In this document: in pieces, positions 31,837 to 42,651 of the stretch | How positions within the stretch are numbered: the first letter of the stretch is position 1 | How the letters are laid out: the number at the start of each line of letters is the position of its first letter | Assembly: GCA_902651635.1 (NCBI GenBank) | Contig: CACRSC010000119.1 | Coordinates: 1 to 46,667, forward strand | DNA: 46,667 nt | From: Mastigamoeba balamuthi | Taxonomy: Eukaryota > Evosea > Mastigamoebida > Mastigamoebidae | Direction of reading: 5' to 3' | Notes under the pieces: generated by a model | Databases searched by the model: none | What the model saw: only the letters and a program-made list of their open reading frames with translations | Told to the model about the DNA's origin: nothing | Translations under genes and position numbers: made by a program

Positions 31837-32715
31837 ATGTCGACCATGTACAAGTTCCGGCAGCTCGTCGGTGCGCTCTCTCTCTCGCTCTCTCGCTCTC
31901 TCGCTCTCTCGCTCCCTCCCTCCCCCGCGCGCAGGGCACTGAGAGGGGCGGCCAGGGATGGAGACGGAGCCCGAGCCCGAGCCCACCATCCTGGAGCAGG
32001 TGGACAGCCTGACGTCGCTCTCGTTCAAGAAGGCGCGCAGCTGCAGCAGCAGCGCCTCTGCCACGCAGCACACACGCAGCACACACAGAGCGCACTGACG
32101 GCAGAGGAGTCGGGCAGCGGCTGATCGGGTTCGGGATCAGCCTGGGGCTGGGCGCCCTCTTCTTCGTGCTGGCGGTGGCCACCGTGGGCCTCATCCTCCT
32201 CAAGCCCGGCATCTTTGGTGCGCACAGCAGCACAGCAGCACACAACACACAACACACAGCACAGCAGCACACAACACACAACACACAGCACAGCAGCACA
32301 CAACACACAGCACAGCAGCACTGACAGAGGCGGCACGCACGCACAGCGCTGTTCTACACGCTGGGCAACGTGTGCCTGCTGGCCTCGACGTTCTTCATTG
32401 TGGGGCCTCTCAAGCAGCTCAAGTCGATGCTGCAGCCCACGCGCCTCGTGGCCTCGGTCGTCTTTGTCCTCGCCCTCGCCCTCACCCTCTTCTCCGCCAT
32501 CTATGTCCGCCCCCTGCCCCCTGCTGTCCTCCCCTGCTGCCCCCTGCCCTCGTGCGGCAGCTGACGACCTCATGCCCGGGCAGCTGCGCAGCTGGCCCCT
32601 CGTGCTGCTGAGCATCATCGTGCAGGTGTGCGCCCTCGTCTGGTACGTCATCAGCCACATACCCTACGCCCAGACCTGCATCCTCAACTCCCTCCGCGGC
32701 TCGGTCGCCGTCTGA
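31837..32715 (+). CDS. SFT2-family Golgi vesicle-transport membrane protein
   Basis: Five exons (31837-31870, 31956-32032, 32118-32217, 32347-32504, 32584-32715) give 166 residues. A short acidic cytosolic N-terminus (METEPEPEPTILEQVDSL) leads to LSFKKRLIGFGISLGLGAL, which matches the SFT2 signature. Three more membrane segments follow: YTLGNVCLLASTFFIVGPLK, LVASVVFVLALALTLFSAIY and IIVQVCALVWYVISHIPYA. SFT2 proteins are tetraspanning Got1/Sft2 proteins needed for retrograde transport from endosomes to Golgi, and cytosolic termini are expected. Intron 2 uses a GCGCGC donor, so GC-AG. Intron 1 is TC-rich and intron 3 is made of CA-rich repeats. Confidence 0.88.
32226..32323. repeat. CA-rich tandem repeats in SFT2 intron 3
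   Basis: Repeated ACACAACACACA and GCACAGCAGCAC units fill most of the third intron of the SFT2 gene. They form imperfect direct repeats of about 30 bases. Confidence 0.8.
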
Positions 32716-33420
32716 GCCCTCTCACGGCGCCTGCCGGCCTCCCTGCCTGCCGGGCGCCCTTATGCATGTCCACACACACACACTCACGGACAGGCGCTGC
32801 TGCTGCTGGCAGCGCGCAACAAGCAACAAGCAACAAGCAACAAGCAACAACAGAGGCAACGGGGGCACACACTCCCCGCACCCAGGTCTCTATCTCTCAT
32901 CTCGTCTCTCTGTCTGTCTCTCTGTCTCTGTCTCTGTGTGTGTGTGTCTCTCTCTCTCTCGGTGCCGCCCATGTGCAGCCGTGGCTGCAGCTGCGGTGGC
33001 GACGGCTTCACGTTGCGTGCAATCTGCATGTCTGCCTGGTCACAGGGGTTGGGCAGGCCAATAATGCATGCTGTCTAGCAACCAGTGGTGTGATTGTTGT
33101 GCAGGCAGGACGGGGTGGTGTCAGTTGCGCAAGTATCTGCCGTTGCCCCGCCGGAGATATTTTTCGGGGGGCAGAGAGGGCAGCCACAAGCCACACCGCA
33201 GGCACCGCACCGCACCGCACCGCATCCCCTCGAGCTCTGCGAGGCACAGACCACCAGGCCACCAGGCACCCGTGGCCCAGCAGAGCACAGCCCAGAGCAG
33301 AGCAGAGGCGAGGGGCGGCAGCAGAGACACCAGAGCAGCGCAGCGCCGAGACCAAGAGAAACAGCAGAGCAGAGCAGAGCAGAGCAGAGCAGAGCAGAGC
33401 AGAGCAGCAGCGCAGCGGAG
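32716..33420. promoter_or_regulatory. Intergenic region upstream of the kinase-PH-RCC1-FYVE gene
   Basis: No gene is supported in 705 bp. The left half holds microsatellites: AACAAGC repeats (about 32816-32850) and TC/TG runs (about 32887-32960). GAGATATTTTT (33154-33164), a promoter-motif copy, lies about 260 bp before the start codon. The last 60 bases are a GCAGA-type pentanucleotide repeat (about 33360-33410), probably in the 5' UTR. Confidence 0.5.
33360..33410. repeat. AGAGC pentanucleotide repeat in the kinase gene leader
   Basis: About nine units of GCAGA/AGAGC lie directly upstream of the predicted start codon at 33421. No ATG occurs in the repeat. Confidence 0.85.
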
Positions 33421-34089
33421 ATGATGCGCAGCAGCAGCTTCTGCGAGTGCCAGAGCCCCCAGGGGCCCCAGCTCCCCGTGCCCGTGCCGGTGCCCCCGCG
33501 GACAGCGCCCCGCGCAGTGGCCTCCTCGGCCAGCAGCAGCAGCAGAGGGCCCCACTCCCAGCAGCAGCAGCAGCAGCAGCAGCACGAGGCCTCGTGCTCC
33601 TCCTCCTCCTGGGTGTCCCCCGTCCTCTCCCCCGCTGCACACCGCCGCCTCGCGTCCGCTGCCGCTGCGGCGTCGTCGTCGCTGAGCTCGGTGCCCATCG
33701 GCCCCTCGGACGCCGCGGCCTCTACACCGCCCTCGCTGCCCCTCCACCCGAACAGCCCCTCACAGCCAGCAAGCCCTGCCCAGCAGCCACTGCAGCCACT
33801 CCAGCCACAGCAGCCACCACAGGCAGCGCTCCCCGGCCACGCTGCACACGCCGGGCACGCGGGGCTGCCCCCCACACCCACCCCAGCCCCAGCAGCAGCA
33901 GCAGCAGCAGAGGGGGCGGCGGCCCGGGGCCCACGAGTGGTCGCCAGGGTCGCCCAGGACACCCACATCCCCCCTCTCCCCCCTGTCGCCCCGCTTGGGG
34001 TCCCCTGCTGCCCCCCTGTCGCCCCTGGGGCGCCGCACAGCAGCAGCCCAGGCGCAGCAGCAGGCCCAGTGGGTGGCAGCCAAGCACAC

Positions 34090-34124
<35 letters not shown>

Positions 34125-37100
34125 GGCAGCACCACGGGGGCCCCCTGCCCCTCGTGCCCCTCTCCTCGTCGGTGCCCGTGCCCCGGCCCCGCCCCCTGGA
34201 CCCCGCCAGCGCCGCGGGCTCTGCCGCCCTGGCCTCCCCCTCGCTCTCGCCCCAGCACTGCCAGCGCCTACAGGGCTCTGCTGTGGCCGCTGGCCCCGCC
34301 CCCGCCCCCTGCGGCCCTCCGTCCTCGGCCCCTCCTGCCCTGCCGCGCTCGCCTGCGCCGCCCCCGCCCCCGCCACGGCCAGCGCCTCCGCCGCCCAGCA
34401 CTCCCGCGGCCCCTCTCTGGCAGGCAGCCGCCGTGGCCCCCTCGCCCGTGGCGCCCAAGCGGGGCCTCCTCCCCGCTCTGCTCGCAGACAGTGCTGCGCA
34501 GGCCCCGCCTCAGGCAGCAGCAGCAGCAGCGGGAGCACTGGGCCCCGAGGAGGCAGAGGGGGAGAGAGACCCCTACATGTCGGGGACGCAGGGCCTGCAG
34601 TCGTTCCTGGACGCCGTGGTGTCGGGGCGCCTGCAGGTGTCGCACACGATCGACCCCTCGGAGATCACCAAGACGCCCGTCAAGCTCGGTGCGTGCCCCC
34701 CGCCCAGACGCACACACACCGTTGGCGCTCACACCTCTCTCTCTTCTCTCTCTTTCTCTGCACAGGGTCTGGTGCCTGCGCCAGCGTCTTCAAGTGAGCT
34801 CTCGCTCTTGCCGACGCACAGACGGACACTCACGGGCGCTGCGCTGTGCAGGGCGCTGTACAAGGGGACGAGCGTCGCCATGAAGGTGTTCAGCGAGGAC
34901 AACCTGGCCTTCAACGAGTTGGAGATCAGGCGCGAGGCAGCGCTGCTCTCGGTTATCGACCACCCCAACCTCGTGCGCTACGTGGGCGCCTGCCTCAGGG
35001 CCCCGCAGTTCTTCGTGGTGACGGAGCTCTACCCCACGAACCTCCAGCACGTCATCGAGGCCGCGGGGCAGGCCCTGGCTACCCCCGTCCTGCTCCGGAT
35101 CGCCATGGGAATCGCCTACGGCATGAGGTTCCTGCACTCGCTGGGCATCATACACAGGGACCTCAAGACCTCCAATGTTCTTGTACGGCCTCCCACCCAC
35201 CCACTTCGGCTGATCTGACCCACACTCTCACACTCTCCGACCCGGGGCAGCTCACCGAGAAGCTCGACGCTAAGATCTCGGACTTTGGGACGGCCAGGAT
35301 TGTGCCCGGAAACCATCGCATGATGACCGGCGGCATCGGGACAGCCGAGGTGCCCTCCCTCCCTTTCAGCGCATGCCGGCTGACATAGGAGCACCTCCGC
35401 GCAGTTCATGGCCCCCGAGGTCATGTCCCACGAGATCTACAGCAAGAAGGCCGACGTGTACTCGTTCGCCGTGGGTGCGCAGGCCTCCTGTACCCTCGTT
35501 TACCGTCTGCTGCGTGGCTCACGCACTGCCCGCCACTCCCCCCAGTGCTCTGGTGCATGTTCGCAAGGTCGCACCCGTACCCGGATCTGCCGGCGCTGGC
35601 AGTGGCGCAGTACGTCACGGGGGGCTCGAGGCCGTCGCTGCCCGAGGGCATAATGCCCAAGATGGCCCTGCTCATCCGCAGCTGCTGGCACCAGAAGCCC
35701 AAGTACAGGCCCGACTTCACCGAGGTCTGTCGGACCCTCCAGCTTATTGCAGGCCTCTCGGACGCCTCCTCCTCGGCCGCCGACTTCTACCGCTCCTGCG
35801 GCGGCTTTGCCGAGCCCGCCCGCACGGCCAGCCAGCTGCTCCGCCAGCAGAAGGCTTGCGCACTGCTCTCTGCTCTGCCTTGCACGGCGGCGCACTGACG
35901 CTGGCGCTGTGGACTGCAGATTGCCGACTGCCATTCGCGGCTGCGCGCAGCTGGCGTGGGCATGGACAAGGTCGGCGAGATGCAGGGGGGCTCAGTCATG
36001 CTCAAGTGCGGGAGGAAGGGCAGACCGCACTTCGCACTGTTCCAGCTGAGCGACGACCTGCGCTACATCATGTGGACCTCGCGGAAGAAGGACCCCGCCG
36101 AGACAAAGCGTATTGACAGCCACACACCTTCTCTGGCTACCGTGCCCTCAATCTTATTCTTCTCTCCTGCTGCAGTGAAGCTCTCGCGCGTACGCGAGCT
36201 GACCATCGGGCAGCAGACGACAGTGTTCCAGAGGGCTGGACTCTCTGGATACGAGACGCTGTCGTTCTCGCTGGTCCACCTCGAGGGGACGCTGGACATC
36301 GTGGCCACCAACAACCAGGAGTACCACACATGGGTTACGGGACTCAGGGTGCGCCGCCGGGTGCTCTCCTTTCGCTACTCACTGCCCTTCCCCCCCTTCT
36401 CTCTCGTACGCATGCCAGGCGCTTGTGCCGGCCAAGGCCATCGTGCGGACACACTCGACAGGGCCCTACGACGGCTCGGAGCTTTCCACCGACAGCGCCG
36501 CCACCGAATGCAGCAGCCTGTCGTACGACAAGAGGGCCACGCGCGACGCAGCGGCCCTGAGGTGCGAGGCGACTGCAGAAGAAAGGCCGCTGCTCCCGCC
36601 GATGCCCGCGGATGCCTCCTCCGTGCGGGCGCCGTCGTCGTGCTCCAACACGTCGTCGCGGCGGCGCAGCAGCACCATGGGCGCAAGCCCCGCGGTCCTC
36701 TTCTCGAGCTACCTGAAGCCCTTCCTGTTCCCCTGCATGTCCGCCGACGCTGACGAGGGCCCCGTGCGGCGCCACGGTACGCGAGTCACGGGCCCCCTCG
36801 CCACTGCCGCCCCGCCTGACACCCGATGCAGAGAACAAGGTGGTCTACCTCTGGCCTGTCGGCAACGTCGGGCTCTTCCCCGACACAAGACCCTCGGTGC
36901 GCCCCACGCAACAGCACGCAGACGACACAGCTCATACTCGCGGGCGCGCCAAACAGCCCGTGCTGATCGAGTCGCTGCTGGGCAAAGACGTGGAGGATGC
37001 GAGCTGTGGAAGCAAGCACTACGCCGTCGTCACGCTCGGGGGCGACCTCTACACGTGGGGCGACAACAAGCACGGACAGCTGGGCCAGTTCTTCAAGGTG

Positions 37101-38607
37101 CCCCCGTACAAGGACGACGACGTCGAGCAGCCCCAGCCCCACATCGTGCCCTTTGGGGGTAACAAGGTCTCTGCCGTCGCCTGCGGCAAGTATCACACCC
37201 TCTGCATCACCTGTGCGTGCCCCCCTCCCACCCTCTCCGTCGTGTTCTCCCCCCCCCCCTTGCCGATGAGAGTAGAGAGCTGAGGCCGTTGCACTTCTTT
37301 CGTTGCTTTCGCCAGCCGAGGGCGCCCTGTTCGCGTGGGGCAAGAACAGCAGGGGCCAGCTGGGCATCGGCTCCTTCGAGGGCCGTTCCACGCCGTCGCG
37401 GGTAGCAGACCTGTGGGGCACGCAGATCTCCATTGTGGCATGTGGCCCGCACAACAGCGCCGCGTACTCGTGCGCCGGGCAGCTCTACATGTGGGGCAGG
37501 AACGACACGTACCAGCTGGGCCTGGGCCACACCAAAGTCACGCTGCAGCCCGCCCACGTGGCCGCCCCCTTTAGCCAGATGCCCTGCGCGGACACACCCT
37601 GCGCCATCGACCTTGCCTCTCAGCTGGACAGCGTTTCACTGGGGATGTATCACTCGGCAGCCAAAACCAGTGCGCTGCCCACTGTCCTCGTGGCGCAGCC
37701 GGCATGTCAAGACTGACGCGGGGTTGCTCGGCGGCGCAGAGACGGGCACCGTGTTCCTGTGGGGCAAGCTGGGTGAGGCGGACTCGGAGCCCGTTCCCAA
37801 GGCCACCATATTCGGGGACAGCTTTGCGGCCGTCCAAATGTCGTGTGGTCTGTCCCACATCGCGGTCCTCGCAGACAACGGCCTCGTGTACACGTGGGGC
37901 GACGGTCAGCACGCCTGCCCTCCCTTGCGCCTCGGCGCCATGGCTCACCCTTGACCTGCCGACCCCAGGGAGGTGTGGTCAGCTGGGCCACGGCATGTTC
38001 GAGGTCATGTGCTTCAAGCCGCAGCCCGTGGCGGCGGGGCAGCTCTCCAAGTACAAGCCCGTCCAGGTGTCGTGCGGGCCATGCTACACTGCAGTGCTCA
38101 CGTGTACGCCCCCGTAGCCCATCCCTGCTGGCTCACAGAGAACCTACGGCAGCCACGGGAAACATCTATGCGTTTGGCGTCGGGTCCACGGGGACACTGC
38201 AGCCAGAGCTCGAGGCTGAGCCGACCCTACTGAAGGCGCTGTGCAGCAAGCGCGTGGTCAAGGCGGTCTGCGGGCCCACAGCCGTCGTCGCGGTCTCGAT
38301 GCAGAGGAGGACCCCGGACAGCAGGCTCGCGGCGTGGGTCCCCAACTGCGAGGCTCCCCTGTGCATGGCCTGCAACGAGCCGGCGCAGGGTACGCCACGC
38401 GAACGCTCGTTCACGCTGGTCACTGAACACACGTTGTGCGACACACAGCACCACTGCAGGAAGTGCGAGGGCGTGTTCTGCTCCGAGTGCAGCCAGTGGA
38501 GAGCCCCCATACTGGACAAGGGCTTCCCCGACGCCGTCCGTGTCTGCTTGCATTGCTATTCGTTGCTGACGGCCTCGCCCTCCCTGGGGCTCAACGGCAA
38601 CGTGTAA
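33421..38607 (+). CDS. TKL protein kinase fused to a PH-RCC1-FYVE module
   Basis: Sixteen exons are modelled, about 1391 residues: 33421-33690, 33770-34688, 34766-34793, 34852-35182, 35251-35349, 35405-35474, 35546-35853, 35920-36109, 36176-36348, 36419-36776, 36832-36896, 36957-37212, 37316-37669, 37740-37904, 37969-38103, 38153-38607. The first junction is uncertain. After a 390-residue Ser/Pro/Gln-rich region comes a tyrosine-kinase-like catalytic domain: LGSGACASVF, Lys417 in VAMKVF, HRDLKTSN (507-514), DFG (527-529) and GTAEFMAPE. A PH domain follows (about 696-800; GGSVMLKCGRKGRP, TTVFQRAG, LDIVATNNQE, WVTGLRALV), closest to the PH of plant PRAF proteins. Next are RCC1 propeller repeats (YTWGDNKHGQLGQ, FAWGKNSRGQLGIG, YMWGRNDTYQLGLG, FLWGKLG, YTWGDGRCGQLGHG) and a FYVE zinc finger (about 1305-1380; CMAC, HHCRKC, CSEC, VRVCLHC). 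FYVE and PH imply phosphoinositide membranes. RCC1 suggests GTPase exchange or scaffolding. The kinase-PH join rests on a GC-AG intron (35854-35919). Confidence 0.82.
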
Positions 38608-38728
38608 CCTAACGCAACACCACCACCGCAGCCACCACTACCACCGCACCAACACCTACGTGGGCGGAATACAATTGCTATCTATCCGCAACCCCTTGCG
38701 CTCTCTTCGCTTGCACCATGACGCACTG
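38608..38728. terminator. Shared 121-bp convergent 3' region (kinase fusion / PX gene)
   Basis: The stop codons of two convergent genes are only 121 bp apart. The gap contains the AT-rich GGAATACAATTGCTATC (about 38668-38684), roughly palindromic around CAATTG. This could supply 3'-end signals to both transcripts. Calling it a terminator is inference from position. Confidence 0.35.
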
Positions 38729-40048
38729 TCACAGGGGTGCGAGGGCGACGCTGCCCTGGGGCATGGGAGGTGCTGCACTCCCCGAGAGCTCCAGAGCGAG
38801 GGCCTCGGCAAGCCGCGACAGCGCCAGCGCCTCGATCACGAGCTCCTCCGTCACAGGGAAGCCCGCCGCCTTTTCCTCCTCGATGGAAGCCTGGAACCTC
38901 CGCACATCGGCGGCGATGTCGCTCGCGCTGTCAGGCACGTCCCCGTTGTCCGCGACTGTGCGGGAGCGGAGCCTGCCGATGCGCCTGCGGAGGGCCTCTG
39001 CTACGCGGCGCGGGTTGAAGTCGTCCCTGCGGCTCATCTCCGTAAGTCTCTGGCGCACGCGCTCTGCGAGCCTCGAGAGCGCGTTGACGGCCACGACCTC
39101 GCCGGCAGCGCCCCGGGCATCTGCTTCCTCAGTGAGCGCGTCCGCAAGCCCCGCCAGCGGGTGCACTCCTCGCTCGTAGGCCACCACAGACTCGCGCTCT
39201 GCGGGGTGCGCGGCCAGGGCGGCCTCGACCGTGGCGGCAGACTCCTCCAGGGGCCGCAGCACAGCAGCGCCCTGGCCAGGGGCTGCGCGCACCAGCCGCT
39301 GCTCCTCGTCGCGGAGCTTCTCGAGCAGCGCGCGGGCGCCCTCGGCTGCACAGCAGGCAGCCGACGCCCAGAGCGCCACTTGCTCCGCACCGCCCGCGTC
39401 GTCGGCGTGGTCTCCGCCTGAGCTCTCGAGGGCGCGCTTGGCGCCTGCTGCGGCTTCGCGGAGGGAGCGCTCGGCAGCAGCGGCAGAGGGCAGGCAGCGG
39501 TCGATGGCGGCGAGGGGGTCGTCCGAGGCCTCGGCAGCGACCTGGACGCAGGCGAGGGTCCTGAGCGCCTGCTCGGCGTCTGGGGCCAGGGCTGCGAGCG
39601 CGGGGGGCGCGGGGGGCAGGCGGCAGGGCAGGGGGACAGCGCAGAGGCCCCTGCGCAGGAAGGCGTCGGGCCTCGCGGGCAGCCACCGCAGCAGGGCCTC
39701 GACAGGGGCGCGGCCCAGGTCCTTGCCGGGGAGCCGGGGCAGCACAGGAGCGCCCGCCGCCGCGTTCTGTGCTCGCAGGCGAGGGCAGCGCGTGAGGGAG
39801 AGCCCCTGCGAACCACCGCGGGGTGGGGGGCGGGGACGAGGGCACAGCTCTGCTGAGAGCGAGCATGTCGGGGTAGGTCTTGCGGAGGACGCGGTGGTCG
39901 GGGCCGTCGGTGGCCACCACGACGTACACCTGCAGCGCAGCGCCCTCGTCAGAGACCGCCCCCCTCAGCGACCAGAGGTGCGCCGCACAGGGACGCCGTC
40001 GGGGCACACCACGTCCAGGAGCGCCACGCTCCAGGGGCTCTGCTGCAT
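38729..40048 (-). CDS. PX-domain (phosphoinositide-binding) protein
   Basis: Three exons (39989-40048, 39846-39929, 38729-39805) give 406 residues. Residues 1-100 form a PX domain: WSVALLDVVCPDG (strand 1), VYVVVATD, the basic VLRKTYPDMLALSR corresponding to the conserved R-x-Y-x-D/E-F segment, then PVLPRLPGKDLG with the PX proline loop and PGK, and a helix RWLPARPDAFL. The remaining 300 residues are Ala/Glu/Arg-rich, mostly helical with coiled-coil character, and end GSAAPPMPQGSVALAPL. PX proteins bind PI3P or related lipids on endosomes; a sorting-nexin-like layout (PX plus helical region) fits, though no BAR signature is obvious. Starting at the ATG at 40048 gives a compact domain with no extra sequence. 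Confidence 0.8.
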
Positions 40049-40311
40049 CGATGACGAGGGCGCAGAAGAAGCAGCACCGGCAGCACAGAAGGGGGGGGAG
40101 GGTCTGAGGTTTCGATTCTCGACGAACCAACCGCCGCCACGTAGGCGACCGCCTGAGGCGAATCTCAGTGAGTATCCCAGCCTATGTGCTTTGCCACGGC
40201 AGACTCTGGGGGGGGGTCATCTCGGGAGAACGAGAGGCTGCTCTGCCGAGTGTGTATTGCGGCTGTTGGGGGGGGGGTGGTGCCAAGTGCTTCTGGCGAC
40301 GGGTCAGAGAA

Positions 40312-42325
40312 TCAGAGTTTCCACTCGAAGCCCAGGGCGACGTAGACGATGAGCATGTAAGCAGTGGCGATGCTGATAGTGAGGAACATGAGGGGCAGGC
40401 CGATGCTGAGCCAGTAGACAAAGCGGACGGGGTAGCTCCACGAGCGCAGCAGCCCCACGATGACCACGTTGGCCGACGCCCCGATCGACGTGCCGTTGCC
40501 CCCCAGGCAGGCGCCGTACGACAGCGCCCACGCCAGCGTCGAGAGCGGCAGGTCCAGCTCCTGCGAGATGACCTTGATCACCGACACCATCGTCACCGTC
40601 CACGGCACGTTGTCTGCAGCGCCGCCGAGTCAGCCGCAGCAGAACACCGCTAGAGGAGAGAGGCGGACCGATGAAGGCCGAGGCGAGGGCCGAGACCCAG
40701 ATGAGGAGGACGATGGCGACGGGGAGCTGGCCCGAGCGGGGGATGCTCTTCATCGTCGAGACGAGGGCGTCGGCGAAGAGGCGGATGAGGCCGAGCTGGC
40801 CCAGCCCGCGGATGAACACGAAGATGGCCGAGAAGAAGATGAGCGTCTCCCAGTCGATGCCCTCCATCGTCTTCTCGATGTGCTTGCGCGACGAGAGCAG
40901 CAGCAGCGTCGCGGCCCCGATGAGGGCCGAGTAGGCGGGCTCGAGCCCCGTGAGCGTCTGCGTGAAGAAGAGGAGGAGGACGCAGGCGAGCACGACGGCG
41001 CACTTGATGGCGAGGGGCCTGTCCTTGATGCGGTTCTCCTGCATCAGCTTGTCCACGTCGACGACCTTGAAGCCCCGGATCTTCTTGCGCCAGACGAACA
41101 GCAGGAACAGGAGCGCGGGCACCATGCAGATTATCACGCAGGGCAGCAGGTTGACGACGAACCCCACGAACGAGATGTTGAGCATCTTGCCTGCAGGCCC
41201 GCGGTGTGAGCACAGGGGTGGCCTCAGGCACATCTGGAAGGTGCCGCACCGATGATGAGGTTGGGAGGGTCGCCGATGAGGGTGGCGACGCCGCCGACGT
41301 TGCTGAGCATGGCGGCGCCCATGAGGATGGGGACGGGGCTGATCTCGAGCATGTCGGTGATCTTGCGGGTGATGGGCCCGAGCAGCAGGCAGCACGTGAC
41401 GTTGTCGAGGAGGGCGCTGAGCCCCGCGGTCAGCAGCCAGAGGATGACGACGAGGCGGCGGACGCTGCCCCCGCTCCAGCGCACGCAGAGCGCCGCGAGG
41501 AACTCGAAGATGCCCGTGGGCGTGAGCACCGAGACGATGGTCATCATGCTCCACAGCAGCAGGATGGTCCCCGCGTCGATCCACGCCGCCGCCGCGTGTA
41601 TGTCGGGGAACTTGGCGCTGCAGGCCAGGAAGACAAAGGTCGCCAGGACCCCCCCGCACGCGACGATCGTGCGGTGCGCCGTCTCGAGCGCCATCAGCAG
41701 GTACGTCACGACCAGCAGCGCCAGGGCCACCCACACCTGCGCAGGGCCCAGCAGCCCCGCCGTCTGCACCAGGGCGGGCAGCACCAGCACCCGCGGCGAC
41801 GTGCTGTTGAGGCGCAGGCGGTGCTGCCAGCCCGCGTGGTAGGCGCCCCCGCACAGGCGCCCCGGCCGCGCCTCGTAGTGCTGCGTCCGCTCCTCCGAGC
41901 GCAGCGCGAAGCAGAACAGCGTCCCGCAGTGCCCCCACGTGCCGTTGTCCCGCTCCTGGTCCAGGTCCCCGCACACCCGCACGCTGCCGTCGCTGTCGCT
42001 GTCGCTCTCGGCGCTGCTGCCGCTGCCGCCGTTGCCGTCGTTGCCGCCCGGCGGTGCGAGGGCCTCGGCGAGGGGAGGGAACGTGATCTCCAGCTCCACG
42101 AACGTGCTCTTGCGGTACTCGTACGTGTCCGAGACGGTGCTGCGCGCGGGCTGTGCGTCAGGGCCGCTGGCGGAGTGGGTCTGGGCAGCTGCGAACAGGG
42201 GCACTGCACCTCGACACGGCGAAGATGTGGTTGGTCTCGCGCTGCTCCGAGCCCGCTGCCCGGGGCGCACACAGCGCCGCCGCGGCCAGCGCCAGCAGCG
42301 CGGTCGTTGCCACGGGGGAGCTCAT
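40312..42325 (-). CDS. OCA2/P-protein-type membrane transporter (ArsB/NhaD superfamily)
   Basis: Four exons (42210-42325, 41250-42139, 40669-41190, 40312-40613) give 609 residues. The N-terminal signal sequence SSPVATTALLALAAAAL leads to a lumenal domain of about 150 residues with Ser/Asp-rich sequence, NGTWGHCG and other Cys. About twelve membrane segments follow. Inverted-repeat signatures of the family are clear: SALLDNVTCCLLLGPITR, NVGGVATLIGDPPNLIIG, then SAFIDNVPWTVTMVSVI and GACLGGNGTSIGASANVV. These match the human melanosomal P protein (OCA2) and bacterial arsenite/Na+-H+ carriers. The substrate cannot be read from sequence; an anion or proton-coupled role in an acidic organelle is plausible. 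The promoter motif GGATATCG lies about 130 bp upstream. Confidence 0.9.
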
Positions 42326-42651
42326 GGCGGCCAGGCGGCTGTTGTTGGTCAACAGCAGTGCTGTCGTGCTGTCCGCGTTTTCAAATTCAGAGAAAGGCGG
42401 CTGAGCGCAGGAAAACCGCCGGAAGGATCAGAAAGGAGCCTCTGCTTCCCGGATATCGTCACGGAATCTTCCTGTCGCAGCGCAGGCTCAGGATCCAGCA
42501 CAGCAGCACAAGGACGCAGCAGCTGGCGATAAAACTAAAGGCTCTCTGTTGTGGTGGTGGTGATGTCGCGGTGTGTGCAGGCGGGTGCGCTGGCGCAGCA
42601 CCAGCACCCAGCAGCAGCAGCAGAGCACCGCGGTGGGTGGGGGTCCGCGCG
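42326..42651. promoter_or_regulatory. Promoter region of the P-protein-like transporter
   Basis: No gene is supported in 326 bp. GGATATCGTC (42451-42460) is about 127 bp from the transporter ATG. TTTTCAAATTCAGAG near 42380 adds AT-rich sequence. The right part is the 3' flank of the Nopp140 gene. Confidence 0.5.

Noticed and set aside
32226-32323. Regular short repeats resembling a CRISPR array
   Set aside because: They are CA-rich simple repeats inside a spliced intron, with no distinct spacers, in a eukaryotic sequence.
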